Shown: in pieces, positions 24,865 to 38,100 of the stretch
Numbering within the stretch: position 1 is the stretch's first letter
Layout: each line of letters opens with the position of its first letter
Origin: Akebia trifoliata
Lineage: Eukaryota; Streptophyta; Magnoliopsida; Ranunculales; Lardizabalaceae
Reading direction: 5' to 3'
DNA: 64,000 bases
Assembly: GCA_017979445.1 (NCBI GenBank)
Contig: CM030714.1
Coordinates: 4,402,001 to 4,466,000 of the forward strand
Translations under genes and position numbers: made by a program
Notes under the pieces: generated by a model
What the model was told of the DNA's origin: nothing
The model's input: only the letters and a program-made list of their open reading frames with translations
Database searches by the model: none

Positions 24865-27635
24865 GTAGTAAATTTGTTTCTTTTTAGATTAATTTGATTG
24901 TGTGGTCTTGATTATGATCAACCGTTGAAATCTTCATAATTTTTTTTTTTATTAAGAACAAAATTTCCCATTTTTGTTGTTGTCTTGATGCTCTTTTACA
25001 TCCGATCATATAATTGGTATTGGAGATTGGTGTTTATATTAATTATCGACAAAAAAGAAAGAAAGAAAGATTTGGTGTCGATTTCTATGTACATTGTTAC
25101 CTTACACACTGTTATGTCTCGGTAAATATAATTAATCTTATGTTGGTGGGGTGCTCTATATTCCTTTTAAATTGAGTGTATCTCCAGTGTGGATGAAACT
25201 AACCGTCATAAAAAAGTAGTTGAAACTGTAATAGCGATGAACCTTGTATTCATGTACTTTTAATTGAAGCTTGGGTGATGTGTTTTAGTTATGAAAGGTG
25301 TGATTATTTCTCTTAGTTAGGTGTTTAAGTTACTTTTAAGACCCATCTTTGGAAGAGAATTTCAAAATTCTTAACGGGAATCTTATTTTTCTTGATAGTT
25401 GTGAAAAAAAACACAAAGAAAAATACATATTTTTTTGGGATAGTCCCCTTGTGGCATTTATATGTTCTCTAACAACGTTTTGCCGCTACTTATCCAAATT
25501 TTGATTTCATTTTGTTGTTATGAGAAGGGGGAAGGGGGAAGTGGGGAAGCAAAGGGGTGGGGGGGGATTGTAATTTTTTCGGGGTTGATTTTATTTAGAA
25601 CTTCTAGGCAGTCAAATCTAATAAAAAACTATTGTGTAAAATTAATATTAGCTGCCTATAGGTTGTCATTTGCTTTTGTCCTTGTATTTTCTTTTCCTTT
25701 CGCTGTGTTTTAGGTGGGTCATCTTTGCCTTTGTGCACATTTATATGTTCTTCTCTTGCTTCTGTTTATGAAATTTCTTATAATATTGTGCAAAACTAAA
25801 TTCACTTGGAAGTGATTGGCTGTAATGTCTGCCACCTTATTGGACTTTTAGTATTGAATCTTTGGCAAAAAGTTGATGCACAAGTATATTTTTTATTTCT
25901 TTTCCTTTGATGGGTATTGATTCCATATGATTCTTTTTCATCATAGAAATCATATCTCGAAAATTTGGGTCGACTGAGCGGATCCTATTCCTCCATTTTG
26001 TTGGGGGGTGGCTAAGTTTTGCACTAGCTGCCAACCTCATGTAACCCTCCTCTTTTACACATGTTTGGGAGCAATTTAGGGTGAAAAAGGTTGTCTAGTC
26101 TAGATGTATAATCAACAGTCACTAATATTTGCCACCCATATGTAGATAGAGAGAAACTCACTCTCTTCTTTTGCTCATTCAAAACCTTTCTGTCTATACA
26201 ATTGCAAAGTAGAGAGCCTTATACAGAGTGCATTGGAGTGGTTTCAGAAGCCTCTAGCTCTCTAAAGTGGTAGTTGGGAGAGGATGCAGAGCCTGAGTCC
26301 GAGTGCGTTGGAGTTGCTCTTACACTGGTGGACTTCAAATCCATGTAATTATAGATCATTTTTTTTTCCTGTATTAGGATTCAATTTTTTTTGCTCTCAG
26401 TTACTTTCTCTATCCTTTCGCTTTGAATCCTTTGGAATTGGCAAAGGATCAGTCCCTTCACCAAATACTTCTCTGTTTTGTAATCTTCTCTCTTTTCACC
26501 TCAACAGTAATAAATCAATTTTGAAAGGACCACCACTCCATTTGTGCTGCTGCAGACTCCCTAATTGATATCAAGAAGAATCATGTCTATCATTTACCCT
26601 TGTAAGCCTGCCTTTTACCTATACCTCTTGTTACCGTAAATTCCATGTCTTTCAACAGATGAATCTTCTAGATGGCCCGGTACTGCCAAAATATTTATTC
26701 AGCCAAGTGTCCAAAATTCATTGTTGCTCTTAACTTACAAAAAAAAACCATTAATTCTCCTTTTGGGAGCAGCTTAGTGACCACATCCAAATGTTTAAAA
26801 ATAGCAATACTGGGTTATGTAGAATCCACTATGGATAATTCTCTAACATGCACTACCGCATCGCTTCTTAAGTATCTATCAATAAATAACATGCCTACTT
26901 CTCCCATCCTGTTCGGCCATGGAGTATGTGTTGATTCATGTTCTTGGAATTCTTGTAGTTGAGCTCTTTATTTTGCACATTTTCCTATACCATCAGTTAT
27001 TTTTACTTCATCAATTGTTTGTTACACATTCTTTATCACGTGATTAAGTTTTCATGTTCAAGTTTGTTTATTTCATGGTTTTTAAACCGGCCGAATCATC
27101 TCCTCTTGGACTATATAAAACGTTTAACATGATATATAATGATTTGTTAATATCTATTTATATTCAAAAAATTATAGCTTATTTTATTTTATTTTAATAA
27201 AATATGGTGGATTAGAAGATTTTAAGTCACCAAATTATATCTTTATTTAAAAATAAGTTATAAGGCTTTTTTTCTTTTAAAAAACATCCAGTTTTCTCGG
27301 GTTGTGTTTAATCGACTCAGTTGATATTTTAAAGATATTGAACGAGTCGTCTTGGTTATCAAACAGGACAATGTCTGAGACAAATCACCTTATAAATCTC
27401 TCTTTCTTGTCTGATACCGTGTTGACTCACCCGAGTCATCTCAGTCTTAATGGGATTTAAAACCATGGTTTATGTGAAGCTATCAACGTTGCCTAATTCT
27501 GAAATAATCTAGTTTCTGTAAACCCCATTTTTATTACTTATTTTGCATTTTCGATGTCACCTTCATTTATATTTTCTTTATTTATATACTAATTGCCCTG
27601 ACTGTTTCTATATATGTATTTGTCATTGAACACAG
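24865..27635 (+). other. 5'UTR intron 2 of the RING gene
   Basis: A probable 2.8-kb leader intron. It holds a G-rich run near 25530-25565 and the CATGG element E2. Short open frames here show no family resemblance. Confidence 0.45.
27074..27467. mobile_element. CATGG MITE E2 in the 5'UTR intron
   Basis: 394 bp, starting CATGGTTTTTAAACC and ending GGATTTAAAACCATG, between GTTTATTT (27066-27073) and GTTTATGT (27468-27475), an 8-bp duplication with one mismatch. It contains GAGTCGTCTTGG and GACTCACCCGAGTCATCTC motifs like the other copies. Confidence 0.7.
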
Positions 27636-27672
27636 GGATTATTGCCTGCATTAAACCATCCATCCAACAAAA

Positions 27673-30600
27673 ATGGGGCAAAGAAACATGCTTTGCACAA
27701 ATCAGATGCTCGATTTAGAAATGGGTCAACAAGGCCAGGGCCATCCACGCCCTGAACCCTACATCCTCTTTGAAAACATATTACATTATCCACAACCGAA
27801 CATGCATCCGGTGCTATCAAGTTCTGGAAACACAACTAATCTCAATCTCCACCATTTTCCAGATCATCACGATAGTGTCATGTTTTACGGGAACCAGTTT
27901 AACAATCTTCAGCATCATCATCATCCCGTCGCAAATATCGATTTAGGTGTGGTGACTGCTCCACCCAACTGTTATAATCCTTACATGATCCCTTTTCAAC
28001 GTTCCTCGGATCAGCTACAATCTTCCAGCAATCGTGGAATTACTGGAATCGATTTAAACGAGTATGAAAGGAACAATCACTTCATGTATGGTGTTAGTCC
28101 AACCAAGAGAAAAAATGCTGAAGATGCTCCATGGAACTGCCATCATTATGTCAATGGTTCATCTTTGGGCATAACACCGAACCCTGGGCAGCACCAATGG
28201 GAGGAGCGATTTGAATCTGGAGTCGGTGTTGTGGATGCTGCAACGTTTTTACCGCCCGATTACAGAATGAATGATATTCCATCATTCACAGGAGGACCTG
28301 AGAGAAGTGTGAGGAGCAGATCAAGTACTATTGGCCGTCAGCTGGATCCTACTCTGATCCATTCCCATAACCATGTAGTTCAAGGAAATTATATGGGTCA
28401 GTCAATTCAGCAGACTAGCAGTGCCTGGATGGAACATCAATTTGCAAGTAGTGGTAATGATGGAGGTACTTCGACCTGGAACCATGCTCCTCCTATACCT
28501 TATTTACAAGGTAACTTGATCCTCCTTTTTTTTTTTATTCCATTAAGCCAAACATGTTATCATTGCAAGTTGAAGGCATGAATCTTTCTTACAAGTTTAA
28601 TGAGGGTAGCTCCTTTCCTGTTTCTTCTTTTTGGTCCTCCGAGGTTCCTTCAAAATTTCATTTTTCTTGTGTCTCACGGTCTTGGATAAGCTTCTCACCC
28701 TTGGACCATCTTAGGGCAAGGGCTTGGCTCTTGTGGACTTTTGCTTCCTCCGTAAATCTAGTGGGGAGTCAGTTAACGACCTACTCTTGCATTGTGGGGG
28801 GGCTCATCTTGTGTGGTCTTATTTTCTTTTTTTGTTCAACATCTCTTGGTGGCACCCCTCATTCGGTCAGGGTGTTGTTTGAATCCTAGAGGTCCTCGGA
28901 TTTTCTGGGCAGGGGAGAGGATTCGCTGGAATTTTATTCCCCCAGCCACTTGTTGGGTTATGAAAAGAAAAGAAAAAACAAGTCTTCCAGCTTTCTTTGT
29001 AGGAAATTATCTTTAGCATTAGTTCAGGGGGTTTTCGATTGAAGATTTCTTGTCTAGGTGGAATCTGGTGTGTAGAGGGTGATCGCTCCCTTGGGTGTTG
29101 TGGTTTTGTTTTATATTTTTGTTGCCTTTTGACTTTGTTTGTTGGTTCTTTAAATTTTCTTAGTTATCAATTTTTTTTTTAGGGTTGGTATGGTATTCAG
29201 AAAATAACTTTTGGTTTTCCTGCAGGGAGAGGTGTCAATGGAGTTTCTTCGGAAATTGCAAGCATGGGTGGACAGGGATATCCGGATACCATGACCAGCA
29301 GTAATTCTGCAATTCTGTTGCATCCTTCATCCATGTACCACCACCAACAACACCACCACTTCCACCATCATCCTCCACCAGTGCAAGCAATGCAAGGTCA
29401 CAATCATAATTACCACACCCAAGCACCACTACCTTCCCATCGGCATCCAATGAACAACACCCGGCACCATAGCACTTCCAATCCTTCTATCAATGGTCTG
29501 GAGACAAGGCCTAGGTATCCAGGATCCTTTCCACTCAATGGCCTCAGAATATACAGGCCTAACCAGGATGGCGTGCCTCAGTCAGCTCCAGCAAACAGAA
29601 ACCTTCCCCACTTGAGAATTCTGTCTGAAGATGTAATATTTTTACGCCGTTTTGCTATTTGTCTTTTCAAATTTCATTATTTGTAGTTCCATTTCATTTT
29701 TTTTAGAAGTGAAATAAAAATGTGCACCTCAATTCTGCAAATTACCGTTTCATCTATCTGTGGGAACTGAAATTTAAAACACTTGATTCATGCAGGAGGT
29801 TGCCATACTGGAGTTTCCGGGCTTTTATGAAGTTGAGAATTTCATGGACCAGCATAGAGAAATGCGGTTGGATATTGATGACATGTCTTATGAGGTATAT
29901 TATTATCATTTGTGACTTATCCTGAAATACTGGTCCATTATTATTACCTTGGGTCAACAAGATCCAACCTATCTCACCATTCAATCAGTTACCCAACATG
30001 TCATGTGTAGAGTTTGTCACAGTTTTATGGTGACTGCCTGCTGACACAATCCACTCTTTTACTTGGGTCGGAATTTTCAATTCAATTGGTGGCACATATT
30101 TCTGAGAGAGTATTCAAGACATTAAGAAGATAATGCCAAAAAGAAAAAGAGAGTTATTTTTATTGCTACACCAACTTTTGCTAACAGCACCCCAATTGGT
30201 GGCACATATTTCTGAGAGTATTCGAGACATTAAGAAGATAATGTAAAAAAAAAAGAGAGAGAGAGAGAGATTCTATCTGTTTTTTTGTTGTTGTTGAAAA
30301 TCTGTTTGTGCCATTACCATTTTTATTTATCTTGATCTGATAAAAACTTTAATGAAGATTTTAACTGCAACCACAGGAGCTACTTGCCTTGGGGGAACGA
30401 ATTGGGAATGTGAAAACCGGGTTGTTAGAACAAACTATTACAAGTCATCTAAAGACAAGAACTCATTTTCAATCTGCCACATCAGACAAGGATCATGAGG
30501 GTGGCACCTGCACTATATGCCAGGTAATATTATATGTTCTGATTGGGTTCAACAAATCTGTTAGTATTTATTTTGATCCTAGCAAATAATCAAGAATGAC

Positions 30601-30775
30601 GATGATCGGTTGGGTTTATTGTTTGCAGGTTGAGTTTGAGAATCTAGAAAAGATTGGGACTCTTGATTGTGGTCACGAATATCATGCCAACTGCATAAAA
30701 CAGTGGTTACAAGTAAAGAATGTGTGCCCCATCTGCAAAACACCAGCTTTGACAGTGGAAGACGTGAATGAATAG
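27673..30775 (+). CDS. RING-H2 E3 ubiquitin ligase (MBR/HIP1/ZFP1-like), five coding exons
   Basis: Coding exons: 27673-28510, 29226-29632, 29796-29894, 30377-30523 and 30629-30775, all GT-AG, giving 545 residues. The start MGQRNMLCTNQMLDLEM matches the conserved N-terminus I recall for this plant family. The first 400 residues are disordered and rich in His, Asn, Gln and Ser. A short acidic region (MRLDIDDMSYEELLALGERI) follows, and a C-terminal RING-H2 at about 493-533: CTIC, then CGHEYHANCIKQWL, then CPIC. The Cys/His ligands are complete (C3H2C3). The expected role is to pass ubiquitin from an E2 to an unknown target; relatives include MED25-binding and TCP-interacting ligases. Intron 1 of the CDS carries a LINE fragment, intron 3 a direct repeat. 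Confidence 0.92.
28600..29060 (+). pseudogene. LINE zf-RVT fragment in a RING gene intron
   Basis: Translation across frame changes gives VPSKFHFSCVSRSW (usually APxKVxFFxWxAxW) and then SGESVNDLLLHCGGAHLVWS, the Cys/His end of a plant LINE reverse-transcriptase zinc-binding domain. It lies sense to the host gene, between 28511 and 29225. It has multiple stops and is dead. Confidence 0.6.
30083..30260 (+). repeat. Direct repeat of about 60 bp in a RING gene intron
   Basis: CAATTGGTGGCACATATTTC occurs at 30083 and 30193, and in both copies it runs on to ACATTAAGAAGATAATG. The unit period is 110 bp. The second copy is followed by a GA microsatellite. Confidence 0.85.
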
Positions 30776-31276
30776 AAGATGGAACAGAGGGAGATTTCGA
30801 AAGCTCCTTTTGTTTGGTGCTCTACTAAACTATGTGTTTTAACAGAACCCGCGGTTGTTCTTCTCTCTCTGCTGTACATATCAATGATTAACACATAACT
30901 CATACTGTCTAAACCATTCATTCTTTGTCCCTCAGAAGAAGGGGGGGAACTCTTTATCTATCTCTATCGCTCACTTTGTTGCTCGCAAAGTTGTACAAAT
31001 ATTCTCTTTCAGTATTTGTTCATTACCTGCATCAAATGGACCCTTATCAATAATGAGAAACTGACTTTGTGTTGGTTGCAATGTTAATGAAAGTCTCTTG
31101 CCCTCGAAGTGTTGGAATTTATGTTGGTTGCATTTGATGCAGTTTTCCTTGAGGCAGCATGTGTTTTCATGTTAGCTATCTGATTGAGATGGTTTTTATA
31201 GCAAATATAAGTTTTGAAAAGATCTGCAATTTTTTAAATAATTGGCAATTTTTCTTCGAAATATTTTTTGGAAAAT

Positions 31277-31578
31277 GCTGGAATGACACAGGGTGTTTAC
31301 TGCGATTGTCACAAGTCTGACGTGGGATGTGCACATAACCATAGATGTGTTCACTCACGATACGAGTAAAAACCATCTACGGTTATGTATGCATCTCCAT
31401 GTCAGAATTGTGAGAATCACAGTAAATCCTGTCACCCCAGCACGACTCATATTTGTTTTGTTGATACAAATGTCACAATGGTTATGTATGCATCTCCATG
31501 TCAGAATTGTGAGAATCACAGTAAATCCTGTCACCCCAGCACGACTCATATTTGTTTTGTTGATACAAATGTCACAAT
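31277..31578. mobile_element. Hairpin element with a perfect 99-bp tandem duplication of one arm
   Basis: Left arm 31277-31345 (GCTGGAATGACACAGGGTGT...) is the inverse of 31381-31442 (...GTCACCCCAGC), a foldback of about 166 bp. The right arm plus tail, 31381-31479, is then repeated without a mismatch at 31480-31578. 99 is a multiple of three, so open frames run through, but nothing indicates a protein. It lies about 500 bp beyond the RING stop codon. Confidence 0.8.
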
Positions 31579-32463
31579 ATTTTCCCGAATCTTATATAAA
31601 ATTTGGTGAATTTTGTGATAAAGTGTATACAAGTGAATTTGGATCTCTAATGAATATTACTTTCACTTTAAACTTACACCTAGTTAGTTTGCTGTAAAAA
31701 TAGAAGGATTAAGAAAGATTTTTCATGATAGAAAATTAGTAGATATGTAACATAATTATGAAGTCCTAATTTTTAAGATTCCTATGATACCAAATTTGGA
31801 TTTTTATGATTAGAAAGTAGTGATTTTCAGTTTCTAAAGTTACTTGCACATTCCTTCTAAATTGATTTTTTTATTTTATTTTATAATAATTTCGATCGAT
31901 TTTCCTTGTGCATGATTAAATCATCTTAATAAATTTTCTCTTAGGATATAATTTAGTAGGGTTCTTGTCCCTCCTACATTTTCATTAATTTGATTTTTCT
32001 TAATCTTTCTTCATTATTATTCCTAATTTTTTCTATGCAACAAGATCACATTAGTATTCATCCACGCAACCAAGAATGAGATCACACGACTTTCACGTGA
32101 CCATCTACTGCTGAAAAAACAACTTCCCATTTGACTTGCATGTGTCAAGTGTGCCGTTAGCATTCTTCCTGTGCCAACTCTCCATGAGATTCCTAGTTGC
32201 ATTACTTATACATTCATTGTTCATAGACAAAATGGATTTGAAATTGACCTCTGATTAGTTAGGATACATTTAAAACTATAGTGGTTTTGTGTTTGAGAAT
32301 CTTGTGGGGGGTGAGTACAATATAACAACTGACTCCTGTTTGTTCTTCAATTTATCTTATGTCTTCTTTTCTTTTACTCCTTATTAGTGATATTGGAGAT
32401 TTTTCTTGCTGTTGGTTATCTTGTTTGATCTTTGATCAATGATTTTGAATTGCACCTAGTTTA
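31579..32463. other. Intergenic, nothing recognised
   Basis: AT-rich unique-looking sequence without coding signals. Confidence 0.4.
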
Positions 32464-32942
32464 CAGGACTTAAAATGGGTCAGATTTTATCTAGAATCCG
32501 AGTGATCCGAATTCGAATTTTAGCAGATTTGATTTTTTCAAGTATATCCGAATTAACATATGAGTTGATGTCCCTTGACCCGAGTCGGATACGGACCCAT
32601 CTTTATATCCGTCTATATCTCAATGATATATTATTTTGTATGTTGTTTGTTATATTTTTATATTTTTTTAATCTATCATTCATCAACAAATGAGTATTAG
32701 GTGTACTAGTCAAAGCTTCTTTTCAAAAGGAGAGAGATCTTAAGTTCAAATCACATTTAAGCCACATTTCGACCCGAAATAAATAATTCAATCGGATCGA
32801 AATCGGATATGGATTTAATGGAAGTAAAAAAAAAATATATGGTTTGAATTAGTAGGATCTGGATTTGGATCTAAATTAAAAATCCATATAAGAATATAGG
32901 TGGACACATATTCAACCTGAAATCGACCCATTTTAAGCCCTA
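32464..32942. mobile_element. hAT-like non-autonomous element (CTTAAAATGGGTC ends)
   Basis: Left end CAGGACTTAAAATGGGTC and right end GACCCATTTTAAGCCCTA are inverted. The interior is made of GGATCGGAT/CCGAATTCG-type motifs. The CAGG(G) start suggests hAT, but no clean 8-bp target duplication is visible. Similar terminal motifs occur at 49099, 49645 and 63600. Confidence 0.5.
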
Positions 32943-32949
32943 CTTAGCA

Positions 32950-34115
32950 CATTCAGGGCATAGCTAGTGGGGGCAATTGCCCCTACAGAACTTTGAGACA
33001 TCCCTATATTTTTAACTAATTACATGTTTCATTTATCTCTACTCCCTCACCTCTCTCCCTATTACCCTCACCTCCCTCCAATTTTTGCCCCTATAAAACT
33101 TTGAGACACTTCTATATTTTCAACTAATTAAATAACCCATTTGCCCCCACACCCTCACCTCCCTCCAATTTTTGCCCCCACAGAATTTTGAGACACTCTT
33201 ATATTTTCAATTAATTACATGCCCCATTTGTCCCCACTCCCTCACCTCTCAATTTTTTGTTGATGACATTGCCTATTGACCGGGACTTCTCAAATATTAA
33301 TTGCAAATGACCTAAATATCATTTTCTTCAATTTCTAACTAAAAGCCTCTTAATTTCTATCTAAAACCATTCATCTTCACTATACAACTAACCATAGTTT
33401 GCCCCCACTACAAGAAAAGCTTGGCTTCGCCCTTGTCTCTATCTTATTAATGTTTCATAAGCTTCACTAGAATACTTTTTAAATTAGTTGGATAATTCAA
33501 ATCGAACCACAAATCCAAAAATGCATCAAATGTCTTGGATTATAAGCCACAAATCTGCCACAAATCGAACCACAAATATGCATCAAATTACATTACTTTC
33601 ATTTTATTATTTTATTATTTTTGAAAACTCTAGATTCCAACTCTTCCAACAAACAAACAATTAAGATAAGAAAAATAACGAATATTTCTTAAAAATCAAT
33701 ATTGATTGCCTAGGAATCAATACAAATTTTTTTTTTCTAGGGGTACATTTTTCTTGAAAACCTATATCATCTCAACCATCTGTTTGATGGAGAGCCTCAA
33801 CGTGAGGCTAAATTTTTATTTGAAAATATGAATAACATGCCCCATTTGTTCCCACAGAACTTTAAAACACCCCTATATTTTCAACTAATTACATGCCCAT
33901 TTGTCCCCACTCCCTCACCTCTTCAATTTTTTGTTGATGACATTGCCTTTTGACCAGGGCTTCTCAAATATTAATTGAAAATGACTTAAATATCATTTTC
34001 TTCAACTTCTAACTAAAAACCTCTTTATTTCTCCCTAAAAACATTCATCTACACTATACAACTAACCATAGTTTGCCCTCACTACTGGAAAATCCTGGCT
34101 CCGCGCCCCTGAGCA
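32950..34115 (+). repeat. Repeated GCCCC(C/T)AC(T)-rich block, two long copies
   Basis: 33165-33440 and 33835-34115 are direct copies: both run through TTTTTGTTGATGACATTGCC, TCAAATATTAATTG and CAACTAACCATAGTTTGCCC. Shorter ~90-bp versions (CTTTGAGACAC..CTATATTTTCAACTAATTA) recur at 32990, 33100 and 33190. The family is unassigned; the 5' end (TAGTGGGGGCAATTGCCCC) and 3' end (TTTGCCCCCACTAC) form a short inverted pair. Confidence 0.65.
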
Positions 34116-34319
34116 CATTCATGTTTTGTTCTTGAGGACCAAAGCCTTTATAGGCATTGAGTGCAGTATGGTCCATACTCCATGGCCTACTAAGTTAGTA
34201 TTACGGCAAATATAGCAAAAAATAATTTAGCATCATCAAGTATTTTCACTGCTCAGAGTCACGTCTTCTGTTATTAAAGATGTGTTCATCACCATCGCTT
34301 CCACTGTCTGAATCCCCGT

Positions 34320-34478
34320 GATTTGGGGTCTTAACTCTCCGATTTAAATTTGAATTTGAAAAAGAAAAAAGAGAGAATTTGGGGTCTTTCTCTCCCATTT
34401 AAATTTGAATTTTAAAAAGAAAAAAAGAGAGAATTTGAGGTCTTTCTCTCCCATTTCAATTTAAATTTGAAAAAGGAG
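34320..34478 (+). repeat. Tandem repeat, about 60 bp x 3
   Basis: The unit GGGGTCTTTCTCTCCCATTT followed by AAATTTGAATTT and AAAAAGAAAAAAGAGAGAAT occurs three times with small changes (34320, 34380 and 34437). Confidence 0.85.
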
Positions 34479-34597
34479 ATCCTTTCTCCCGATACCTTAT
34501 GCGATCGATGTTCTCTACTTATTTTGCTACCTACACTCTTCCTCTGCTTATTGGGGATTTTCAGCCGTACAAAAGTTGCAGTACAGGAGGCCTCATT

Positions 34598-34676
34598 TAA
34601 AATAGAGAGTTTCTATTGCCACACCAACTGTGGGGCAATTCTTTGGTGATTTAAATAGGAATTGGTGTGGCAATAG
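34598..34676. repeat. Short inverted repeat
   Basis: AGAGAGTTTCTATTGCCACA...CCAA and its inverse TTGGTGTGGCAATAGAAGCT-CTCT form a 72-bp foldback. A weak relative, TTTTTATTGCTACACCAAC, is in the RING intron near 30158. The ends may be those of a tiny MITE. Confidence 0.55.
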
Positions 34677-35139
34677 AAGCTCTCTGAAAATACCAACAAC
34701 TATTTCACAAAATCAGTCCAATCTTCGGTTCTAGCCCCGTGAAAAGATAAATTGTCATTGAAAATTTAAAACAATCAGTTAACAAAATACAAGAGACATA
34801 CATTTGTAATCCAAATCAACCAAATATAACAAAACCCTGTGTTCATTAATAAATTAAAGCAAATACATCTAAGATTAAAAAAAAAAAAATTTGAAACTAA
34901 GTAAACAGCATGGAGTCTGCAATGGATGATGCAACAAGAATAACTAAAACCCACTGCAGCTAACCTTACACAAGTTTTAAAATCCCCGATGTCGTAACAG
35001 ATAAAATTCCCTGAGGGAGTATTTCAGGGGTGACATGCTTACATTTTGATAAATACGAGCCAAAACACGTAACCAGGTTTTCCGCAGAAAATGGAAAAAC
35101 CTTAAATAGATCACCTCATTGTGTCGTGTTTCTTCACAA

Positions 35140-38100
35140 TTAAGCAGAGCAGCATCCGACTTTCTTCACGGCCGATACATCATCCTTAGAGCCCACATTG
35201 ATGGTCTGTCCCTTGGGCAATGCTGCGGGGTCATCCCCAATATCAAGAGCCTTCCTGCTGACCACACGGTATATCTGGCTGAGCACTTCTGTGAAAGCGT
35301 TCTCGACATTCATAGACTCTAGGGCAGATGTCTCCATGAAAAAGGTATTCTCTGTCTCAGCAAAAGCCTTGGCATCCTCGGTGGAAACTGCACGCAGGTG
35401 ACGCAGGTCTGCCTTGTTTCCGACAAGCATGATTACAATGTTGGAGTCGGTGTGTCCCCGAAGTTCCTTCAACCATCTTTCAACATTCTCGAAAGTAACA
35501 TGTCGGGTGACATCATAGACAAGCAGTGCACCAACAGCTCCTCGATAGTATGCACTCGTGATTGCACGGTATCTTTGTCAAAGAAATTTAAATGAGATGA
35601 GAAAAAGAAGATAATTACAACAAAAGAGAGATGACAGAGTGCAACCAAATCAGTACAATCTTTACAAGTTCAACTCAACCATAACCTCTCTTTCTCAATT
35701 TTCCTTTTTGTGATAGATATCAGATTTATGTAACCTCCTTTCAATAAAATCCTAATATCCCATTGTAAGAAATCTCAAATTAATATAAGTATAACTAAAC
35801 ATGAAAAAACCCCCAAAGAAACCTACATAACTAACAAATTCCCAAAACATCATCTTTCTTCGACTGATAGCCTTTCTGATTTACATCAATAACTTAATTT
35901 GGAAAACGCTGATGGGGTAATAGAATTTGAAATCATCCTCATCTATTATTTAAGACAATGGATGCAGAAGTTTTGGGATTCTTCATTTGGATAAGCCTTG
36001 TTGCAAGTTGCAACTACAAGGGCTTGGGCAGTCGAATTCAGAAAGGTACTACACCTAATTCTATCTAACTCCACATCTTTCATCAAAACAAGTATCAACA
36101 AATTTGTTCTCACCTCAACCTCAAATGATCCATGTGTCCAATGAAACATCTGGTTAAAAATGAGTTCACACCATCTGCTATCCGCACATGCATCAAAGCC
36201 TTATCCCAACTATTTGGGGATAGGTATTTGAATCTTATTATGACATTCCATTCAATCAGGGGAAATACTCTTTCTTAAGTGTCTTCAAATATTCATTCAT
36301 TTCCCAATCAAAGTTCTTCTCAGATCTCTCTCTATTTGGAGTCTTCAACTTGCACAGGGCAGTAATCTTTGAGGCACATGAACTTCCCTCAAATTTATTA
36401 TAACATGAACATATAAAAGGCCCCTCCAAAAAAGCTTCAAATCTGATACAAATCATACTATCACTATTTTTTATTTATTTTTTGATAGTTTGACAGAATA
36501 ACTTTCCATACAACTAGAAGACAATAGTCACTTGCTCACTTGTGATGGTACATCTACCAGCAGAGCAAATATGAACCCATATCTCTTTAACGGTCTAAAA
36601 GCACTTCCCCAATGCAAAACTAAACTTCTTAGAGTTGAGATCCCCAGAATGCCACGTCTACTCTAAAGTCGAAAAAAGCCAACCTGAGAACACAATCTAT
36701 CTCGAACATCAACAGTGTACAACTTCTTATTGTCATCAAAACTCCACAGATTAGCAAGGACATGGTACACCATCTTAAGTAACCCTTCCAAAAGTTCATC
36801 TCCTCTAACCAATAGGGAACACACTATGTTTAATAATGAAACAGGAGACAACCATTTCATCTTCAATTTTTGTTTTTTCTTTTTTTCGATATCTTCTTAA
36901 GCTTTTCCATGTTCGGAGAAGAATAAAAAATTTCTTGATATAATGCCTAAAAACATTTAGATGATTCACCTTGTTGTGGTTACCATTATTACACTTCTTA
37001 GATTTCTAAGATAAAAAAAGCTTGCCTACTCTAAATTTTTTATCCTACTCTAATTTTTTTATCCTTTGAGGTCTTTTATAATCTGAAAGCAATAAATAAA
37101 TAGAAATTAACAACCCTCCAAAAGTATATGATGCTCAAATTAGATCTTTTGACACTTCAAAATAAGCCTCTCAAAAGTGATGGAATTTTGCCGAGGTTTG
37201 ACATCGTTAAAATATTTCATTGTGTTTCATCTATATAAAATGCTAATCAATCGATCACCAAAAGCATTTTAAGACGAAATAATTGGCCAAAAAAATAAAT
37301 AGCCCTTTCTACATTAAATGTATCATCATGATCCAAGGAGTAAAAATTCCATCTTCTATACCTCCTAGCTTTGTAACTCTTTTCTTGTTCTTTAGCCTCT
37401 CATATAATCTATATTTATCCAAAAATAAAATAAAAAATTAACATATATAAATAGGCTAGATCATGATAATGGTAAACTAAATAATCTTGAGAAAACTGTA
37501 TTTTTTTATATAAGTGAAAACTGTAGTAATCAATGGCATATCTCATAACCAAATTCACTACATAAAAAAATGCCATGTGAACTAAAGATCCTGCAACATT
37601 CTTTTGAAAAAAAATAAGGAAATAAGGTCATGAAACATCATACATAGAAACTTCTAATATGGTATACCATATCTCATAGAATATGAAACTTATTAGGTAA
37701 CTCTAATTCTCACACATATTGATAACCTGCAGTCCCTCACTCAATAACATCCATACACCATAATCAAAATCACCACTGCATTGTTAAAAACTAATATACC
37801 ATCTAAATTCCAATGGTATCGTAACTACTCCACTAACAACTTTCCTCCACTTCTTCTTTGGAATAACTTTAAAGAAAAAACTACTACGAAGAGCAGAAGC
37901 AAATGGAAAGCACTCAGAAAATGAAATGAAACAATGCACATCAATCTTTGCCAACACATCGGCTTGACTTTTACTACTTCTGAGTATAGGGATGTAGAAT
38001 ATATCCATGGATAGCCCACCCGGGTGAGAAGCACACATGATAAATGAATCAATATCTACATAATAATGGCCATGAAACATGAAATTTTCTCACACCCTCA

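Noticed and set aside
25462..25713. 83-codon frame with a Gly-rich run
   Set aside because: It is produced by a G-rich low-complexity stretch in an intron.
26284..26962. Possible copia pol fragment in the RING leader intron
   Set aside because: Neither strand gave recognisable pol motifs; the short frames look random.
29235..29450. Antisense frame over the His-rich exon of the RING gene
   Set aside because: CAC/CAT-rich coding sequence gives stop-free GTG/ATG codons on the reverse strand; no independent evidence.
31293..31697. Open frame of 134 codons with a repeated peptide beyond the RING gene
   Set aside because: It is open only because a 99-bp foldback arm is duplicated in frame. Another frame and the opposite strand are also open, and there is no gene-like context.
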